Shown here: positions 63,483 to 64,000 of the stretch, piece after piece
How positions within the stretch are numbered: position 1 is the first letter of the stretch
Layout of the letters: each line of letters begins with the position of its first letter
DNA from: Rufibacter sp. LB8
Lineage (GTDB): Bacteria; Bacteroidota; Bacteroidia; Cytophagales; Hymenobacteraceae
Assembly (NCBI RefSeq): GCF_014876185.1
Contig: NZ_JADALJ010000001.1
Span: forward strand, 806,001-870,000
Reading direction: 5' to 3'
DNA length: 64,000 bases
Program-made: the position numbers and the translations under genes
The notes under the pieces: generated by a model
Databases searched by the model: none
What the model saw: the letters and a program-made list of their open reading frames with translations, nothing else
What the model was told of the DNA's origin: nothing

Positions 63483-64000
63483 GTGGCGAAATCTATCTTG
63501 AAACTGCAGTTGCCCACAGACCCGCGCTGGGTGAACATTGCCGAGATGAACATTGAGGAAATCTTGGTGGACCATGCCTACTGTGAGCAGAAAGCGGCTA
63601 CCTCGGCTATCTCCTTGATTGTGAAGTACCCCGACAAAACCAAACTGGTGGAGGAGATGACCACCCTGGTGGCTGAGGAATGGAGCCATTTTGAACGCGT
63701 GTTGGAGGAACTGAAGAAGCGTGGTTATGCCCTGGGCCGCAACCGCGCCGATGACTACGTGGTGCAATTAAGCCAACACATCAGAAAAGGCGGTCTCCGT
63801 GAGCGCCAGCTCATGGACCACTTGCTGGTGAACGCTTTGGTGGAAGCCCGCAGCTGCGAACGCTTCAAACTCCTCTGGAAAAACATTCAGGACGAAGGCC
63901 TGCAAAAATTCTACTATGAATTGATGGTTTCCGAGGCGGCGCATTATGTGGGTTTTGTGAAGCTGGCCAAAGAATACATGCCCAAAGAAGTTGTGGATGC
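63483..64000 (+). CDS. miaE: tRNA-(ms2io6A)-hydroxylase MiaE, 3'-truncated
   Basis: The frame starts at GTG 63483 (MAKSILKLQLPTDPRW) and runs off the window. The sequence has the diiron ligands of MiaE in ILVDHAYCEQKAA, VAEEWSHFERVL (ExxH) and SEAAHYVGF (ExxH), and the specific block ADDYVVQLSQHIRKG. It hydroxylates ms2i6A37 in tRNA, the product of the miaA/miaB pathway, and miaB is encoded 7 kb earlier. No ATG in frame is found upstream. Confidence 0.92.
   Translation, partial: MAKSILKLQLPTDPRWVNIAEMNIEEILVDHAYCEQKAATSAISLIVKYPDKTKLVEEMTTLVAEEWSHFERVLEELKKRGYALGRNRADDYVVQLSQHIRKGGLRERQLMDHLLVNALVEARSCERFKLLWKNIQDEGLQKFYYELMVSEAAHYVGFVKLAKEYMPKEVVD

Overview
The window comes from a chromosome of the Bacteroidetes (Bacteroidota). 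It has housekeeping genes with promoter boxes of the TAnnTTTG type, a type IX secretion (T9SS) C-terminal sorting domain, an LptE-type lipoprotein, a Porin_10-like protein, DUF4920 and DUF4159 proteins, and no clear Shine-Dalgarno sequences. Gene content and a characteristic interspersed palindrome suggest Hymenobacteraceae (Rufibacter/Nibribacter/Pontibacter-like). The genus is an inference.

Layout. 1-6.6 kb: a chemosensory operon with a soluble-looking poly-HAMP receptor (5' end outside the window), CheW, CheY, a CheB with a decayed receiver, CheA and CheC. 7.0-9.7 kb: polyamine synthesis (a SpeD-SpeE fusion and an agmatinase-like ureohydrolase) plus a small membrane protein. 9.9-20 kb: RecQ, a subtilisin-like lipoprotein, an XRE/S24 regulator, a pirin, a zinc-dependent phospholipase C-like protein, RmuC, DUF2062 and DUF4920. 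20-26 kb: an AddB-like nuclease, an AT-rich restriction-modification module (NotI-family endonuclease and C5-cytosine methyltransferase) and a frameshifted methionine aminopeptidase gene. 26-33 kb: malate:quinone oxidoreductase, a two-gene surface-protein operon (dockerin-like protein, then a T9SS-sorted protein with a cohesin-like N-terminus) and tRNA-Asp. 33-45.5 kb: AccA, an MBL hydrolase, a patatin, a small beta-barrel protein, an acyltransferase, SMC, RsmE and PckA. 45.7-51 kb: a POT transporter, GH25 lysozyme, a lipoprotein and GroES/GroEL. 51.4-56.7 kb: the operon miaB - sigma-54 activator - lptE - acidic repeat-like protein - secG. 56.8-64 kb: PabB, a C4 zinc-ribbon coiled-coil protein, a Nif3-like protein, LpxK, a porin and the start of MiaE.

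The most unusual feature is a dispersed palindrome. Its core arms read GTTTTCGGGCTCATTT and the complement, and it has 21 recognisable copies plus one decayed half-copy. Nearly all are intergenic, but one lies in frame inside pabB. Copies show paired substitutions that keep the stem. Four copies have locus-specific outer sequences that extend the palindrome to exactly 54 bp. The two edges of the restriction-modification module look like the two halves of one such palindrome. Other repeat families (a GTAGAGACGCAATACC type, TTGTTGGTG inverted repeats, and AGATTTGAAAATG-type tracts) fill further gaps. No CRISPR array, rRNA gene, IS transposase or prophage was seen.
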